Shown here piece by piece: positions 9,016-18,534 of a DNA stretch of 64,000 nucleotides (within the stretch, counting starts at the first letter, position 1; the number at the start of each line of letters is the position of its first letter). The DNA is from Nitratireductor soli (lineage in GTDB: Bacteria > Pseudomonadota > Alphaproteobacteria > Rhizobiales > Rhizobiaceae): assembly GCF_001050155.1 (NCBI RefSeq), contig NZ_LFVY01000023.1, positions 1 through 64,000 on the forward strand, in the 5' to 3' direction. The notes under the pieces are model-generated. The model was given only the letters and a program-made list of their open reading frames with translations. It did not search any database and was not told where the DNA came from. A program made the translations under genes and the position numbers.

Positions 9016-10035
9016 CTACTTCGTGGCGGCTTCCAGATCCTGTTTCAGCTGGTCGAGAATCTTCTTGCCGCTGTCGCCGGTCATCTCGATGAACTTCGCC
9101 TCGACCTCGGCCGCCGCCGCCTTGAAGGGCGCGCGCTGCTCCTCCGTCAGCTCGACGATGTTCATGTCGGGCTTGGCTTCCTTGATCTTGGCGACGGACT
9201 TTTCCGTCAGGCCGTTCTGGTATTCGAGAATGTGCTCGAACGCCGCGTTGGAAGCGTCCTGGATGAGCTTCTGCTCCGCCTCGCCCAAGCCGTCGTAGAA
9301 CTCCTTGTTGGCCATCACGGCGGTGGTGAAATTGTTGTGGCCGGCGAAGGTGATGTAGTCGGTGACCTCATACATCTTGGTCGATTCGACCCAGAACATC
9401 GGGTTTTCCTGCCCCTGGATGATGTTCGTCTGCAGGCCGCCATAAACCTCGCCCCAGGGAAGCGGCGTCGGTGTTGCGCCAAAGGCCTTGTAGCTTTCCA
9501 CCAGGAGCGGGTTGGTCATGACACGGAACTTGACCTCGTTCAGATCGGCCGGCCCGGTCACTGCCTTTTTGGTGTTCATGACCACCTCGCCCTCGGGAAA
9601 CATGGTCAGAAGCTCCAGGCCCTGATTGGCGTAGAGTTCCGGAAACATCTCGTTGATGGCCTTCGAATTGCGGAAGAAATCTCCAAGCTGATCGGATTCG
9701 GCCGGCAGCAGATATGGCACGAAGAAGACCTGCGCCTCGGGAATGAGCGCGCCGGTGAAGCCCGGCGACTGATCGACGAACTGCAGGATGCCGGCCTGCG
9801 CCTGCTCCATGATGTCGGCGGATTCGCCGAGCGTGCCGAACGGGAAGAGCTGAATCTCGTGGTCGGAATTTGCCTCGATCTCCTCCTTGAACTTCTGGGC
9901 GAAGACGCCCTGCACGTCGGTCATCGCTTCCTCGAAAGCGTATTTCCACGTTTCGGCCTGTGCCGAGAGCGACCCGGCGGTGAGGATGGCGGCACCGGCG
10001 AGGCCGGCAATCAGATGAGCTTTGATGGAACGCAT
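9016..10035 (-). CDS. TRAP transporter substrate-binding protein, TeaA-like (DctP family)
   Basis: Periplasmic binding protein of 339 residues with a signal peptide (residues 1-27, ending SLSAQA|ET). From memory it is strikingly close to TeaA, the ectoine receptor of Halomonas elongata: shared blocks include ILQFVNQSPGFTG (here [13 protein letters not shown]), MTNPLL.(E/T).[22 protein letters not shown] and GQENP.FW.ES. The mature N-terminus keeps the EE pair that includes TeaA's ligand-contacting glutamate. Together with the gene order this suggests ectoine, hydroxyectoine or a similar compatible solute. No ectoine catabolic genes are nearby, so the substrate is unproven. Confidence 0.88.
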   Translation of the reverse strand: MRSIKAHLIAGLAGAAILTAGSLSAQAETWKYAFEEAMTDVQGVFAQKFKEEIEANSDHEIQLFPFGTLGESADIMEQAQAGILQFVDQSPGFTGALIPEAQVFFVPYLLPAESDQLGDFFRNSKAINEMFPELYANQGLELLTMFPEGEVVMNTKKAVTGPADLNEVKFRVMTNPLLVESYKAFGATPTPLPWGEVYGGLQTNIIQGQENPMFWVESTKMYEVTDYITFAGHNNFTTAVMANKEFYDGLGEAEQKLIQDASNAAFEHILEYQNGLTEKSVAKIKEAKPDMNIVELTEEQRAPFKAAAAEVEAKFIEMTGDSGKKILDQLKQDLEAATK

Positions 10036-10468
10036 GATGTTCTCCTCTGGCAGTTTGTTTTTTTTGAATGCAAACGCATCGCCTGAACCGCGTGGCGGGT
10101 TCAGGCGTTTCCTTTAAACGAGCGTCGTCAACGGGCTGGGAGCCAGCCCGGTACGGTCGCTATCCCGCGCATGCGCGCTTTTTCGGGGGATTTTTCGCGG
10201 CGGGTTTTGCCGCGAGGGGATGACATGGACGGCAGGATTGCCTTGAAGGCAACCAGGGCGAGCACAACCACCTGACGGTTCGACAGCGTGCCGCCGCATC
10301 CCGAAGATGCGAAAGGCTTGCCGGTGTTGCTCGTATTGGCTGCAGCCAAGCGCGTGTCTCTGCTCTTCACGGTCCTGTCACCGGACAAACGTGAAACAGA
10401 CGCGCGGCAGAGTCAAACCGATTGTTATGATAGTGAGAACAAGGTTTGCGGCAGCGCGGGCCCCGCAT
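10036..10468. other. 433-bp intergenic region, leader of the TRAP operon
   Basis: Located between the TRAP operon start and the 3' end of the opp operon. It holds the leader hairpin at 10081-10106, a second short palindrome GGGCTGG/CCAGCCC near 10133-10149 and a GGAGA-type ribosome site before ATG 10035. Open frames crossing it (up to 86 codons) have no family features, and I judge them non-coding. Confidence 0.5.
10081..10106 (-). promoter_or_regulatory. Leader hairpin upstream of the TeaA-like gene
   Basis: Perfect nine-base arms GCCTGAACC / GGTTCAGGC around an eight-base loop, 46 bases before the start codon on the minus strand, followed by an A-rich stretch leading to the ribosome site. 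Could be a 5' leader structure or an operator; nothing distinguishes these. Confidence 0.45.
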
Positions 10469-12109
10469 TCATGCGCGGGCGACCGCCTGGCGGTTGAGCA
10501 CCCGCTTCAGGTTGAAGGCGGCCTCCATCAGGTCCTTCGTGTAATCGCTTTGCGGATTGTCGAACACTTCGCCCGTCGGGCCTTCCTCGACCACCCGGCC
10601 CGACTTCATGACGATGGCGTAGTCGGACAGGGCCTTCACCACCGCCAGGTCGTGGCTGATGAAGACGAAGGACAGATCGTAGGCCTCCTGGATGTCGCGC
10701 AGCAGCGCGATGATCTGCTTCTGCACCGAGCGGTCGAGCGCCGAGGTCGGTTCGTCAAGGACGATCACCGTCGGCTTGAGGATCACCGCGCGGGCAATGG
10801 CGATGCGCTGGCGCTGACCACCGGAGAACTCATGCGGGAAGCGGTTGCGGGTGCCGGGATCGAGGCCGACTTCCTCCAGCGCCTTGATGGCGCGCTTCTC
10901 GCGCTCGCGCCCCGACAGGCTGGGCTCATGCACCAGGAGCCCCTCGGTGATGATCTCGCCCACCGTCATGCGCGGGCTGAGCGAGCCATAGGGATCCTGG
11001 AACACCATCTGCAGATTGCGCCGGTAGGGGCGCATGGCGGCGCGGTCGAAGCCCTGGATCGGCGTGCCCTGATAAACGACGCGGCCCTCGGAGGGCAGCA
11101 ATTGCAGCAGCGCGCGGCCAAGCGTCGACTTGCCGGAGCCGGATTCGCCGACGATGCCGATGGTCTGCCCGGCGCGCAGCCTGAGGCCGACATTCTGCAC
11201 CGCCTTGACCTCGAAGCCCTGGCCGGAAAAGAACCCGCCCTTCATGTGGAAGGTGACGGAGACGCCGTCGGCATCGAGCAGGATCGGACGGTCCGCGCCG
11301 ACCGGCGGCTTGTGCCCTTCGGGCTCGGCCGCAAGCAGCATCTTCGTGTAGTCCTCGGACGGCCGCTCGAAAATATCGGCGGTACCTCCGGTCTCCACCA
11401 CCAGCCCCTTCTGCATCACATAAACCCGGTCGGCGAACGCTTCGACGATGCCCAGGTCATGCGTGATGAACAGGATCGCCATGCCGAGCTTCTTCTGCAA
11501 CTCGGCAAGCAGGCCGAGGATCTCGGCCTGAATGGTCACGTCGAGCGCCGTTGTCGGCTCGTCGGCGATCAGGAGATCGGGATCGTTGGCCAGCGCCATG
11601 GCGATCATGACGCGCTGCCGCTGGCCGCCGGAAAGCTCGTGCGGATAGGATTTCAGCCGCCGTTCGGGATCGGGGATGTGCACCAGCTTCAACAATTCGA
11701 GCGCCTTGCGCCGCGCGGCGGACGGAGACAGGCCGCCATGCACGCGGATCGGCTCGCAGATCTGCCGCTCGATCGTGTAGAGCGGGTCGAGCGATGTCAT
11801 CGGCTCCTGGAAGATCATGGTGATGCGGGCGCCGCGGATCTTGTTCAGCTTGCCGCGCGGCAGGCCGATCAGCTCCTGGCCGCGATAGGTGACGGAACCG
11901 GAGACGGCGCCATTGTTGGCCAGCAACCCCATCGCCGCCATCATGATCTGGCTCTTGCCGGAACCGGATTCGCCGACCACGGCGACAGTCTCGCCGGCAT
12001 TGACATGCATGTCGACGCCACGCACCGCCTCGACCGCGCCGTCGGGCGTGTCGAAGGTGACGCGGATGTCGCGAATGTCGAAGATGCGCTCGGATTTATC
12101 CTGCTTCAT
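10469..12109 (-). CDS. Oligopeptide ABC transporter, fused double ATP-binding protein (OppD-OppF fusion)
   Basis: 546 residues containing two complete ABC cassettes, the equivalent of OppD plus OppF in one chain, as in YejF and GsiA. First cassette: Walker A GESGSGKS near 43, signature [15 protein letters not shown], Walker [13 protein letters not shown]. Second cassette from about 275: Walker [17 protein letters not shown]-loop [12 protein letters not shown], signature [15 protein letters not shown], Walker [16 protein letters not shown] 12109 lies one base after the oppC stop and is preceded by AAGGATCG; a longer in-frame start at 12130 would overlap oppC. It ends the oppABC-(DF) operon. 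Confidence 0.93.
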   Translation of the reverse strand: MKQDKSERIFDIRDIRVTFDTPDGAVEAVRGVDMHVNAGETVAVVGESGSGKSQIMMAAMGLLANNGAVSGSVTYRGQELIGLPRGKLNKIRGARITMIFQEPMTSLDPLYTIERQICEPIRVHGGLSPSAARRKALELLKLVHIPDPERRLKSYPHELSGGQRQRVMIAMALANDPDLLIADEPTTALDVTIQAEILGLLAELQKKLGMAILFITHDLGIVEAFADRVYVMQKGLVVETGGTADIFERPSEDYTKMLLAAEPEGHKPPVGADRPILLDADGVSVTFHMKGGFFSGQGFEVKAVQNVGLRLRAGQTIGIVGESGSGKSTLGRALLQLLPSEGRVVYQGTPIQGFDRAAMRPYRRNLQMVFQDPYGSLSPRMTVGEIITEGLLVHEPSLSGREREKRAIKALEEVGLDPGTRNRFPHEFSGGQRQRIAIARAVILKPTVIVLDEPTSALDRSVQKQIIALLRDIQEAYDLSFVFISHDLAVVKALSDYAIVMKSGRVVEEGPTGEVFDNPQSDYTKDLMEAAFNLKRVLNRQAVARA

Positions 12110-12110
12110 C

Positions 12111-13238
12111 TCAGCGATCCTTCGGATCAAGTGCGTCGCGCAGGCCGTCGCCGAGGAAGTTGAGGGCGAACAGAAGCGCCGTCAGCGCCAGCGACGGGTA
12201 GAGCAGCATGTAAGCCGCGCCGCGCATGTTGCGCGCGCCTTCGGCGATCAGCACGCCGAGACTGGTCAGCGGCTCCTGTACGCCGAGGCCAAGGAAGGAC
12301 AGGAAACTTTCCAGCAGGATGACCTTCGGCACCAGAAGCGTCATGTAGATGATGACCGGGCCGAGCGTGTTGGGGATGATGTGGCGGCGCAATATGCCGC
12401 CCGAGCGCACACCCAGTGCCTCGGCCGCCTGGACGAATTCGCGCCGCCTCAGCGCGATCGTCTGGCCGCGCACGATGCGCGCCATGTCGAGCCATTCGAC
12501 CGCGCCGACGGCGATGAACATCAGGACGATGTTGCGGCCGAAGAAGACGACGAGGAGGATGGCGAAGAAGGTGAAGGGCAGCGAATAGAGGATGTCGACG
12601 ACACGCATCATCAGATTGTCGATGCGGCCACCGAGGAATCCCGCCGTCGCGCCATACAGCACGCCTATCAGCAGCGCCACGCCGGTGGCCAGGGCGCCGA
12701 TCATCAGCGAGATGCGGATCGAGATCAGCACGCGGGCGAACAGGTCGCGGCCATTGGCGTCGGTGCCGAAGATGAAGCGCAGGCGCTGCACGCTGGCTTC
12801 CATGGTGATCGATTTCTTGTCATCCGACTGGCTGACGACGCGCGCGTTGGAGAACAGATCGGAACGGTCGAGATAGCGCGTGACGCGCGGGTCGATCTCG
12901 CGCGGCGACGTCGCCTCGATGCGCAGGGTGTTTCCGTCGAGCTCGATCGACCTTGTGTCGACACGGGCCCGGGCAAGGGCGGATTCGGCGAGCGGCACGA
13001 TCTGCGCCTGGCGCGGATAGGGCTCCAGGCTGGCCGGCACCTTGACGAAGTCGGAATAGACGCGCGCATAGGGATGCGGCGCCAGCATCGGCCCGAAAAT
13101 GCCGGCCAGGACGAACAGGATCAGGATCACGAGACTGACCATGGCGGCGCGGTTGCGGCGCAGCCGCATGAACGCCGTCGCCCACAGCGAGCGGCTGCGC
13201 ATTTCGGGCGGCGCGGGGGTGATGGCGATGTCAGTCAT
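12111..13238 (-). CDS. oppC: Oligopeptide ABC transporter permease OppC, with enlarged periplasmic loop
   Basis: Inner membrane permease of 375 residues, longer than a typical OppC/DppC (about 300). After the first helix (RAAMVSLVILILFVLAGIFGPMLAP) there is an extra segment of roughly 90 residues, rich in charged and beta-type sequence (about residues 60-150), before the usual FGTDANGRDLFARVL motif. Coupling loop AAEALGVRSGGILRRHIIPN and C-terminal [12 protein letters not shown] are standard. The start ATG at 13238 overlaps the oppB stop by eight bases. Enlarged loops of this kind are also found in YejE. Confidence 0.92.
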   Translation of the reverse strand: MTDIAITPAPPEMRSRSLWATAFMRLRRNRAAMVSLVILILFVLAGIFGPMLAPHPYARVYSDFVKVPASLEPYPRQAQIVPLAESALARARVDTRSIELDGNTLRIEATSPREIDPRVTRYLDRSDLFSNARVVSQSDDKKSITMEASVQRLRFIFGTDANGRDLFARVLISIRISLMIGALATGVALLIGVLYGATAGFLGGRIDNLMMRVVDILYSLPFTFFAILLVVFFGRNIVLMFIAVGAVEWLDMARIVRGQTIALRRREFVQAAEALGVRSGGILRRHIIPNTLGPVIIYMTLLVPKVILLESFLSFLGLGVQEPLTSLGVLIAEGARNMRGAAYMLLYPSLALTALLFALNFLGDGLRDALDPKDR

Positions 13239-14148
13239 AGCGCACCCTCGGGTCGAGCGCCGCATAGAGCAGGTCGACGATCAGATTGAAGACAACGACG
13301 AAGACGGCAATGATGATGACGGTGCCCATCACCAGCGTGTAGTCGCGATTGAGCGCCCCTTGGACGAAATAGCGGCCGATGCCCGGCAGGCCGAAAATGG
13401 TCTCGACCACCACGGAGCCGGTCAAAAGCGCGGCGGCGGCGGGCCCCAGATAGGAGATCACCGGCAGGCAGGCGGCGCGCAGCGCATGCACGACGACCAC
13501 CATGCGCGTCGGCAGGCCATAGGCGCGCGCCGTGCGCACATGATCGGAGCGCAGCGCCTCGATGGTGGAACCGCGGATCAGGCGGGCGATGATGGCGATC
13601 TGCGGCAGGGCCAGCGTGACGACCGGCAGCACCATCGAACCGGGACTGTTCCAGCCGCCGGCCGGCAGCAGGCTGAGCCAGACGCCGAAGATCAGCGACA
13701 GAAGCGGCGCGACGACGAAATTCGGCACGGTGATGCCGAACGTGGCGGTGGCGATGACGCTGTAATCGACCCAGGAATTCTGCCTGAGCGCGGCGATGGT
13801 GCCGAGCAGGCTGCCGATCAGCAGGGCGATCAGCAGCGCGGTCCCACCAAGCTGGATCGACACCGGCAGGCCGTTGCCGAGAAGCTGCTGCACGGAGAAA
13901 TCGCGGTAGATGAAGCTCGGCCCCAGATCGCCACGGGCGAGATTGCCGAGATAATAGAAATACTGTTCCCAGATCGGCCGGTCGAGATGGAAGACGCGGT
14001 TGAGATTTTCCAGGACCTTGGCTTCCAGCGTGCGCTCACGGTCGAAGGGACCGCCAGGCGCCACCCGCATCAGGAAGAACGAGAAGGTGATGACCAGGAA
14101 CAGGGTCGGGATTGCGCCGAGCAAACGGCGCACGGCATAACCGAGCAT
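13231..14148 (-). CDS. oppB: Oligopeptide ABC transporter permease OppB
   Basis: Permease of 305 residues with the OppB opening MLGYAVRRLLGAIPTLFLVI, the early periplasmic motif RVAPGGPFDRERT, six helices, the coupling loop VRTARAYGLPTRMVVVVHALRAA and a C-terminal DPRVRYD. I chose ATG 14148; a TTG at 14157 would add three residues (LVP) with no better ribosome site. A strong hairpin separates it from oppA, and it overlaps oppC. Confidence 0.92.
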   Translation of the reverse strand: MLGYAVRRLLGAIPTLFLVITFSFFLMRVAPGGPFDRERTLEAKVLENLNRVFHLDRPIWEQYFYYLGNLARGDLGPSFIYRDFSVQQLLGNGLPVSIQLGGTALLIALLIGSLLGTIAALRQNSWVDYSVIATATFGITVPNFVVAPLLSLIFGVWLSLLPAGGWNSPGSMVLPVVTLALPQIAIIARLIRGSTIEALRSDHVRTARAYGLPTRMVVVVHALRAACLPVISYLGPAAAALLTGSVVVETIFGLPGIGRYFVQGALNRDYTLVMGTVIIIAVFVVVFNLIVDLLYAALDPRVRYD

Positions 14149-14177
14149 CGGTACCAACTTTCATGCCGGTTCGATGC

Positions 14178-14199
14178 CGCCCGGCCACCAGGCCGGGCG
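14178..14199 (-). promoter_or_regulatory. Intra-operon stem-loop between oppA and oppB
   Basis: Perfect nine-base GC stem CGCCCGGCC / GGCCGGGCG with a four-base loop, 18 bases after the oppA stop. No T run follows, so it resembles the stabilising or attenuating hairpins found after binding-protein genes in other import operons. Confidence 0.65.
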
Positions 14200-14217
14200 A
14201 CACAACGAACGCAGTTG

Positions 14218-15807
14218 TTACTCGCTGATGCTCATGAAACGCGTCCCATGAACGTTCTGGATGTTGTCCTCCCAGCCGACGAGCTTGGGCGACACCAGGG
14301 ACAGGGACGAGTAGAAGAGAAGCGGAACGAAGGGCACGTCCTTCATGAACAGGGCTTCCGCTTCGCGCAGGATGTCGGCGCGCTTGACGAGATCGGTCTC
14401 GGCAGCGGCCTTGTCCATCAGGGCGTCGTAATCCGGGTTCTTGTACTTGGCGTAGTTGAAGCCGGTGTTGTCGCTCTCGACCAGGAACAGGAAGTTCTGC
14501 GGGTCGGAATAGTCGCCGATCCAGCCGGCGCGGGCGACTTCATAGTCGCTGGTGTCGCGCAGGTTGGAATAATGGGCCGACAGGTCGCGCACGTTGAACT
14601 GCACATCGACGCCGATCGCCTTCCACATATCGGCAATGGCCGTCGCGGTGTTCTTGTGGTTCTCGGAGTTGTTGTAGGAGAGTTCCAGCTTGAGCGGCTT
14701 GTCGGGTCCGTAGCCGGCTTCCTTCATCAGCTCGATCGCCTTGTCCTCGCGGTCGATCAGCGACGTGTCGGCCCATTCGGCCTGCGCGCCGCCGCCTTCG
14801 TAATTGCCGATGCCGGGCGGCACCAGCGAATAGGCGGGCAGCATGGCGCCGGCCCAGATCTCGTCACCGAGGAACTGACGGTCGATCACCATCGACAGCG
14901 CCTGGCGCACGCGTGGATCCTGGAGGCTCTCCTTTTCCTGGTTCAGCGCGTAATAATAGGTGCCGAGATAGGGCGTGATGCGCACCTGGTCGCCCAGGCG
15001 CTCCTTCATCGACTTGATCTGCTCGGTCGGCAGGTCGGAACAGCTCTGCACCTCGCCGGCCTCGAAGCGGCGCACGCAGGTGGCGCGATCCTCGAAGGGA
15101 ACGAATTCGATGCGGTCGATCTTCACATTGGCGGCGTCATGGAAATTCTCGTTCTTCTCCATGACGATCTTGTCGCCCGGCGTGAAGGAAACGAGCTTGT
15201 AGGCGCCGTTGGTGACGATGTTTTCCGGCTTGACGAAATCCGAGCCATGCGCCTTCACGGCGCCGGGATTGACCGGCAGGCCGGACTGGTGGGTCAAAAG
15301 CTCGAGGAAATAGGGGGTCGGCTGCGCCAGGGTGATTTCAAGCGTCTTGTCATCAACCGCCTTGGCGCCGAGCTCCTCGGGCTTCATCTCGCCCTTGTTG
15401 ATCGCCTCGGCATTCTTGATCGGATACAGGATGTTGGCGTATTTGGCGCCGGTCTCCGGCGTCATGATGCGCTGCAGGGAGAAGACGAAATCCTCGGCCA
15501 CCACCGGGTCGCCGTTCGACCATTTGGCGTCGCCGCGCAGATTGAACGTGTAGACCGTGCCGTCATCGGAGACGGACCAGGCCTCGGCCACGCCGGGAAT
15601 GATCTTGGCCTTGTTGTCGTAGACCACCAGGCCTTCATAAAGATCGCGCATCAGATGGGCTTCGGCGACCAGCGAGGTCTTGTGCTGGTCGAGCGTTTCC
15701 GGATCGCCGTCATTGCCGCGAATATAGGTCGTTTCAGCAGCGGCAAAGCCCGCCGCGGACATCAGCATCGCGCCGGCAAGCAGCGGCCGGATCAGTGCTT
15801 TCAACAT
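14218..15807 (-). CDS. oppA: Oligopeptide ABC transporter, periplasmic substrate-binding protein OppA
   Basis: Family 5 binding protein of 529 residues. Signal peptide of about 24 residues (MLKALIRPLLAGAMLMSAAGFAAAE). The body follows the OppA plan: EAHLMRDLYEGLVVYD, PGVAEAWSVSDDGTVYTFNLR, then a Cys pair (C at ATCVRR and QSCSD) as in OppA, and a late ENHKNTATAIADMWKAIGV. ATG 15807 has GGGAG upstream; ATG 15822 would add five residues before the signal peptide. A perfect palindrome at 15917-15933 lies about 110 bp upstream and may bind its regulator. First gene of the operon. Confidence 0.93.
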   Translation of the reverse strand: MLKALIRPLLAGAMLMSAAGFAAAETTYIRGNDGDPETLDQHKTSLVAEAHLMRDLYEGLVVYDNKAKIIPGVAEAWSVSDDGTVYTFNLRGDAKWSNGDPVVAEDFVFSLQRIMTPETGAKYANILYPIKNAEAINKGEMKPEELGAKAVDDKTLEITLAQPTPYFLELLTHQSGLPVNPGAVKAHGSDFVKPENIVTNGAYKLVSFTPGDKIVMEKNENFHDAANVKIDRIEFVPFEDRATCVRRFEAGEVQSCSDLPTEQIKSMKERLGDQVRITPYLGTYYYALNQEKESLQDPRVRQALSMVIDRQFLGDEIWAGAMLPAYSLVPPGIGNYEGGGAQAEWADTSLIDREDKAIELMKEAGYGPDKPLKLELSYNNSENHKNTATAIADMWKAIGVDVQFNVRDLSAHYSNLRDTSDYEVARAGWIGDYSDPQNFLFLVESDNTGFNYAKYKNPDYDALMDKAAAETDLVKRADILREAEALFMKDVPFVPLLFYSSLSLVSPKLVGWEDNIQNVHGTRFMSISE

Positions 15808-15916
15808 TTCCCGCACTCCCATTTACTCGTTTTTCTCATCCGAACGGATGGTTGAGGCGGCATTTGGCAATGAAAAATCTGCTCCGTCAAACGCTTTCAG
15901 AAAGGTTTTCCTGAGG

Positions 15917-15933
15917 TTGCACAAACTGTGCAA
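15917..15933. promoter_or_regulatory. Perfect palindrome upstream of oppA, candidate operator
   Basis: TTGCACA-aac-TGTGCAA is a seven-base perfect inverted repeat in the intergenic space between oppA and the subtilase gene. It resembles a dimeric regulator site. The TGCAC-N5-GTGCA core recalls NtrC sites, but those have seven-base spacing, so I do not assign a regulator. Confidence 0.5.
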
Positions 15934-16081
15934 TAATCGCCCCGGTCGCGCACTGCCATTCGAAAGAAAATTGCTGCGGACGCTACGCAGGATCCCGATA
16001 CGGACCTGCTCACCCTTCCGTTTACCTTGCGGCAGGCCTGCATAACGCCGGGTAAGTCAGGGGCGTTCAGTCGCGCGTGTT

Positions 16082-18451
16082 TCAGAATGACTTGCGCAGG
16101 CCGACCGCCAGGCCGAGGCCATAGCCCTGCGGGTCGCCCAACAGCAGATCCGCATTGGCATTGATGCGCAGGTCGAAATCATTGCTGGTTCTGTTGGCGT
16201 AGGACAGGCCGAAGCGCAACGGCAGGTCGGCGCGCGCCAAATCGATGTCGAGCACCTCGTAGGAGATCACCCCCTTTTCGTCTCGCCCGACGGGCAGAAG
16301 AAACTGCGCCTTGCCGGCAAGCGCCGCCGGCCGGATGCCGGCGTAGACGCTGGCCCGGTCGCCGGGGGCGGCGATTGCCTGCTTTCCAACGATCACGCCA
16401 GCACTGCCGTAGGAGAGCGCGCCGTAATCGACCAGCGCGCCGGGAGCCGCACGCGCATAGCCGACGCCGAGCTCGGCGAAGCCGGCCAGCGACCAGTCGG
16501 CACCGAACGGGGCGCCGAGGGTCAGGCTCGTCGCCATATAGCCACTGTCTTCAGCCGCCATCAGGGGGCCGGGTGTCGGGGATCCGAACAAGCCACCGGA
16601 GCCGTCATGGCCCGCGGAGAAGGTCAGTTCGCTTGAGAAGCCCGCATGGGCGGTGAGGCGGGCAGCGGCAAAACGCATCGCATCGGAGCGCTCCATCGCA
16701 CCGGAGAATTGCAGATAATCATCGGGGCCAAGCGCCATCAGGCGCGAAAAGGCCGGCGCTGCGCCGAGGCCGGCAAAAGCCTGCGAGAAAAGCAGCTTGG
16801 CAATCCCCGTTTCAGCCAGCGGGCCCGCTTCGGCGGGCAGGGAACCGGTGAAGGCAAAAGCCTGGTCCAGACGCTGCCCCGGCCGGGCGCCACCAGGCAT
16901 GCCGGGGTGCGCGCGCTTTGAGTTTGCCCGGCTCATCACCGCTCCGCTGACGTAGAAATCGGCGCCGAGCGCGTCGACCACCATGACGGTCCTGCCAGCG
17001 AGCGCCCTGGCGACGGCGTTGCCGATGATCGGCCCGTTGCCGACCAATCCCTCTGCCAGCGGCGTTCCTTCGCCGTCGAACACCGTCCTGCCGCTGGCGA
17101 TGGACAGGCCGCCGACGGGCGACAGCGCGGCCCGCATGTCGGGCACGCCATGCCCGAACAGCCGCGAATAGGCGCGACGGACGCCGGCGGCGAAGCGGGT
17201 CTCGCCGGCGATCGATGCCTGGAAATCCGGCCAGTCGCGCCGCGCGGTGGCGAGCAGGCGCGACGTCCATTCGGCCGGGGCGAGATTGGGAAAGGCCTGC
17301 GCCAGAAGGGCGACGTCGCCGGAAACCTGCGGCGCGGCATAGGAGGTGCCGGTGCCGAGCTGGTAGGCCGTGTCGCTGCTTCGCGCCGGCGCGACGAGCG
17401 TGCCGTCGGCGGTCAGGCAGAAGCGGGCAGCCGAGCCGCAAGGGGCCGACAAGAGGTTGGCCTCGAGGATCGCCCCCGTCCTGCCGTCGACGGAGAACAA
17501 GGCGTTGCTGACGGCGATCCAGGCTTCGGCAAGCTGCGGGACGAAGTTCGGCAGGGACGACCAGGCGGAGGCGTCGCCGAGTTCAGCGTCATTCGAATTG
17601 GCGAAGACCAGGACCCCGGTCTTCTGGAACGCGTCATACGTGGAAAACAGCGTTCGCCAGCCGGCCGCCGATCCGCCCTGGCGGCCGGCGAAATAGGCGG
17701 CATAATCGGAAGCGCCCGACAGGGCGAAGTCGCGCGCTTCCGCATCGGCGGGCTTCTCGGCCTGCCAGCCCCAGGAATTGTTCTGTACGACCGCGCCATG
17801 GGCCGCCGCGTCGGCCGTGGCGGCGGCCAGATGGGCGGGAAGATCACGATCGTCGGCAATGGCCCAGGATGACAAATGCAGCCCGGCGCCGGGCGCGACG
17901 CCCATCATGCCGCGACCATCGGCCTTGCCGGCGGCGACGGATGCCACCGCCGTTCCGTGACTGTCGACGCCGAGCGCCGCGGCGCCGCCGAGGAAGCGGA
18001 CGATCTCCTTGCCGGCCAGTTCCTGATGCGTGGTGCGGTAGCCATTGTCGACGATGGCGATCAGCGTGCCCTCGCCGGTCACGTTTCGCCCGTCCGGCAG
18101 TTTCGCCGTATGGGCGAATTCGAGGTTCTGCAAACCATAGGCCGAGGCGCTGGCGCAATCGGGATTGCCGCTGCCGGCGCACAGCGCCTCCTGGCCGAAG
18201 CCGGCGCGCAGCCCGTTTTCCTGCGCCGCATTCGGGTCGGCATGGGTGAATTCCGCGCCCTGGCGGTAAAGTGCCGCCGATTGCGCGTCGAAGGTCGGAT
18301 ACTGGCCGCCGCCATAAGGTGGTGGCTTTGCCGGCGGCAACGCCGGCCCCGGCGTGTGCGCGGCGGTCTCCGTCTCGTCCTCGCCGCCGCAGGCGGCAAG
18401 AAGAAGGCTGCCGAGGATCGTGAGACAGGCTAGCGGGCGTGTGCGGCCCAT
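16082..18451 (-). CDS. Subtilisin-like serine protease (S8 family), predicted lipoprotein
   Basis: About 789 residues. The start at ATG 18451 gives a lipoprotein signal (ILGSLLLAAC|GG) and a Pro/Gly linker; the frame extends to 18493 without support. The S8 triad is complete: Asp in IAIVDNGY (about residue 135), His in SHGTAVASV (165) and Ser in GTGTSYAAPQVSG (370), with the oxyanion Asn in VQNNSWGW. The last 240 residues are Gly/Ala-rich with alternating hydrophobic stretches and end in Phe (GLRKSF), as outer membrane barrels do, so it may be an autotransporter-like protein. Extracellular proteolysis is likely; no substrate can be named. Confidence 0.9.
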   Translation of the reverse strand: MGRTRPLACLTILGSLLLAACGGEDETETAAHTPGPALPPAKPPPYGGGQYPTFDAQSAALYRQGAEFTHADPNAAQENGLRAGFGQEALCAGSGNPDCASASAYGLQNLEFAHTAKLPDGRNVTGEGTLIAIVDNGYRTTHQELAGKEIVRFLGGAAALGVDSHGTAVASVAAGKADGRGMMGVAPGAGLHLSSWAIADDRDLPAHLAAATADAAAHGAVVQNNSWGWQAEKPADAEARDFALSGASDYAAYFAGRQGGSAAGWRTLFSTYDAFQKTGVLVFANSNDAELGDASAWSSLPNFVPQLAEAWIAVSNALFSVDGRTGAILEANLLSAPCGSAARFCLTADGTLVAPARSSDTAYQLGTGTSYAAPQVSGDVALLAQAFPNLAPAEWTSRLLATARRDWPDFQASIAGETRFAAGVRRAYSRLFGHGVPDMRAALSPVGGLSIASGRTVFDGEGTPLAEGLVGNGPIIGNAVARALAGRTVMVVDALGADFYVSGAVMSRANSKRAHPGMPGGARPGQRLDQAFAFTGSLPAEAGPLAETGIAKLLFSQAFAGLGAAPAFSRLMALGPDDYLQFSGAMERSDAMRFAAARLTAHAGFSSELTFSAGHDGSGGLFGSPTPGPLMAAEDSGYMATSLTLGAPFGADWSLAGFAELGVGYARAAPGALVDYGALSYGSAGVIVGKQAIAAPGDRASVYAGIRPAALAGKAQFLLPVGRDEKGVISYEVLDIDLARADLPLRFGLSYANRTSNDFDLRINANADLLLGDPQGYGLGLAVGLRKSF

Positions 18452-18507
18452 CGCGATGCTTTCCGTGGTCGAGTTCCAGTCGACCACGGACAAGCAACGG
18501 CAAGGGT

Positions 18508-18513
18508 ATTATA
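18508..18513 (-). promoter_or_regulatory. Candidate -10 box for the subtilase gene
   Basis: On the minus strand the sequence reads TATAAT, 57 bases before the chosen start codon. No good -35 hexamer is present at 16-18 bases, so this would be a weak or activated promoter. Confidence 0.35.
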
Positions 18514-18534
18514 AGCAAACAAGCTGGTGCAACG

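Noticed and set aside
10128-10388. 86-codon frame in the TRAP leader region
   Set aside because: No ribosome site, no homology pattern, and it overlaps a hairpin-rich leader.
10307-12163. 618-codon open frame opposite the fused ATPase
   Set aside because: Shadow frame of a gene with complete ABC motifs on the other strand.
13099-15855. 918-codon open frame on the plus strand across oppB and oppA
   Set aside because: Antisense shadow of two clear genes; translation is rich in Arg, His, Gly and Asp with no family pattern, as expected in high-GC DNA.
15917-15933. Assignment of the palindrome to NtrC
   Set aside because: NtrC sites have TGCAC-N7-GTGCA spacing; here it is five bases.
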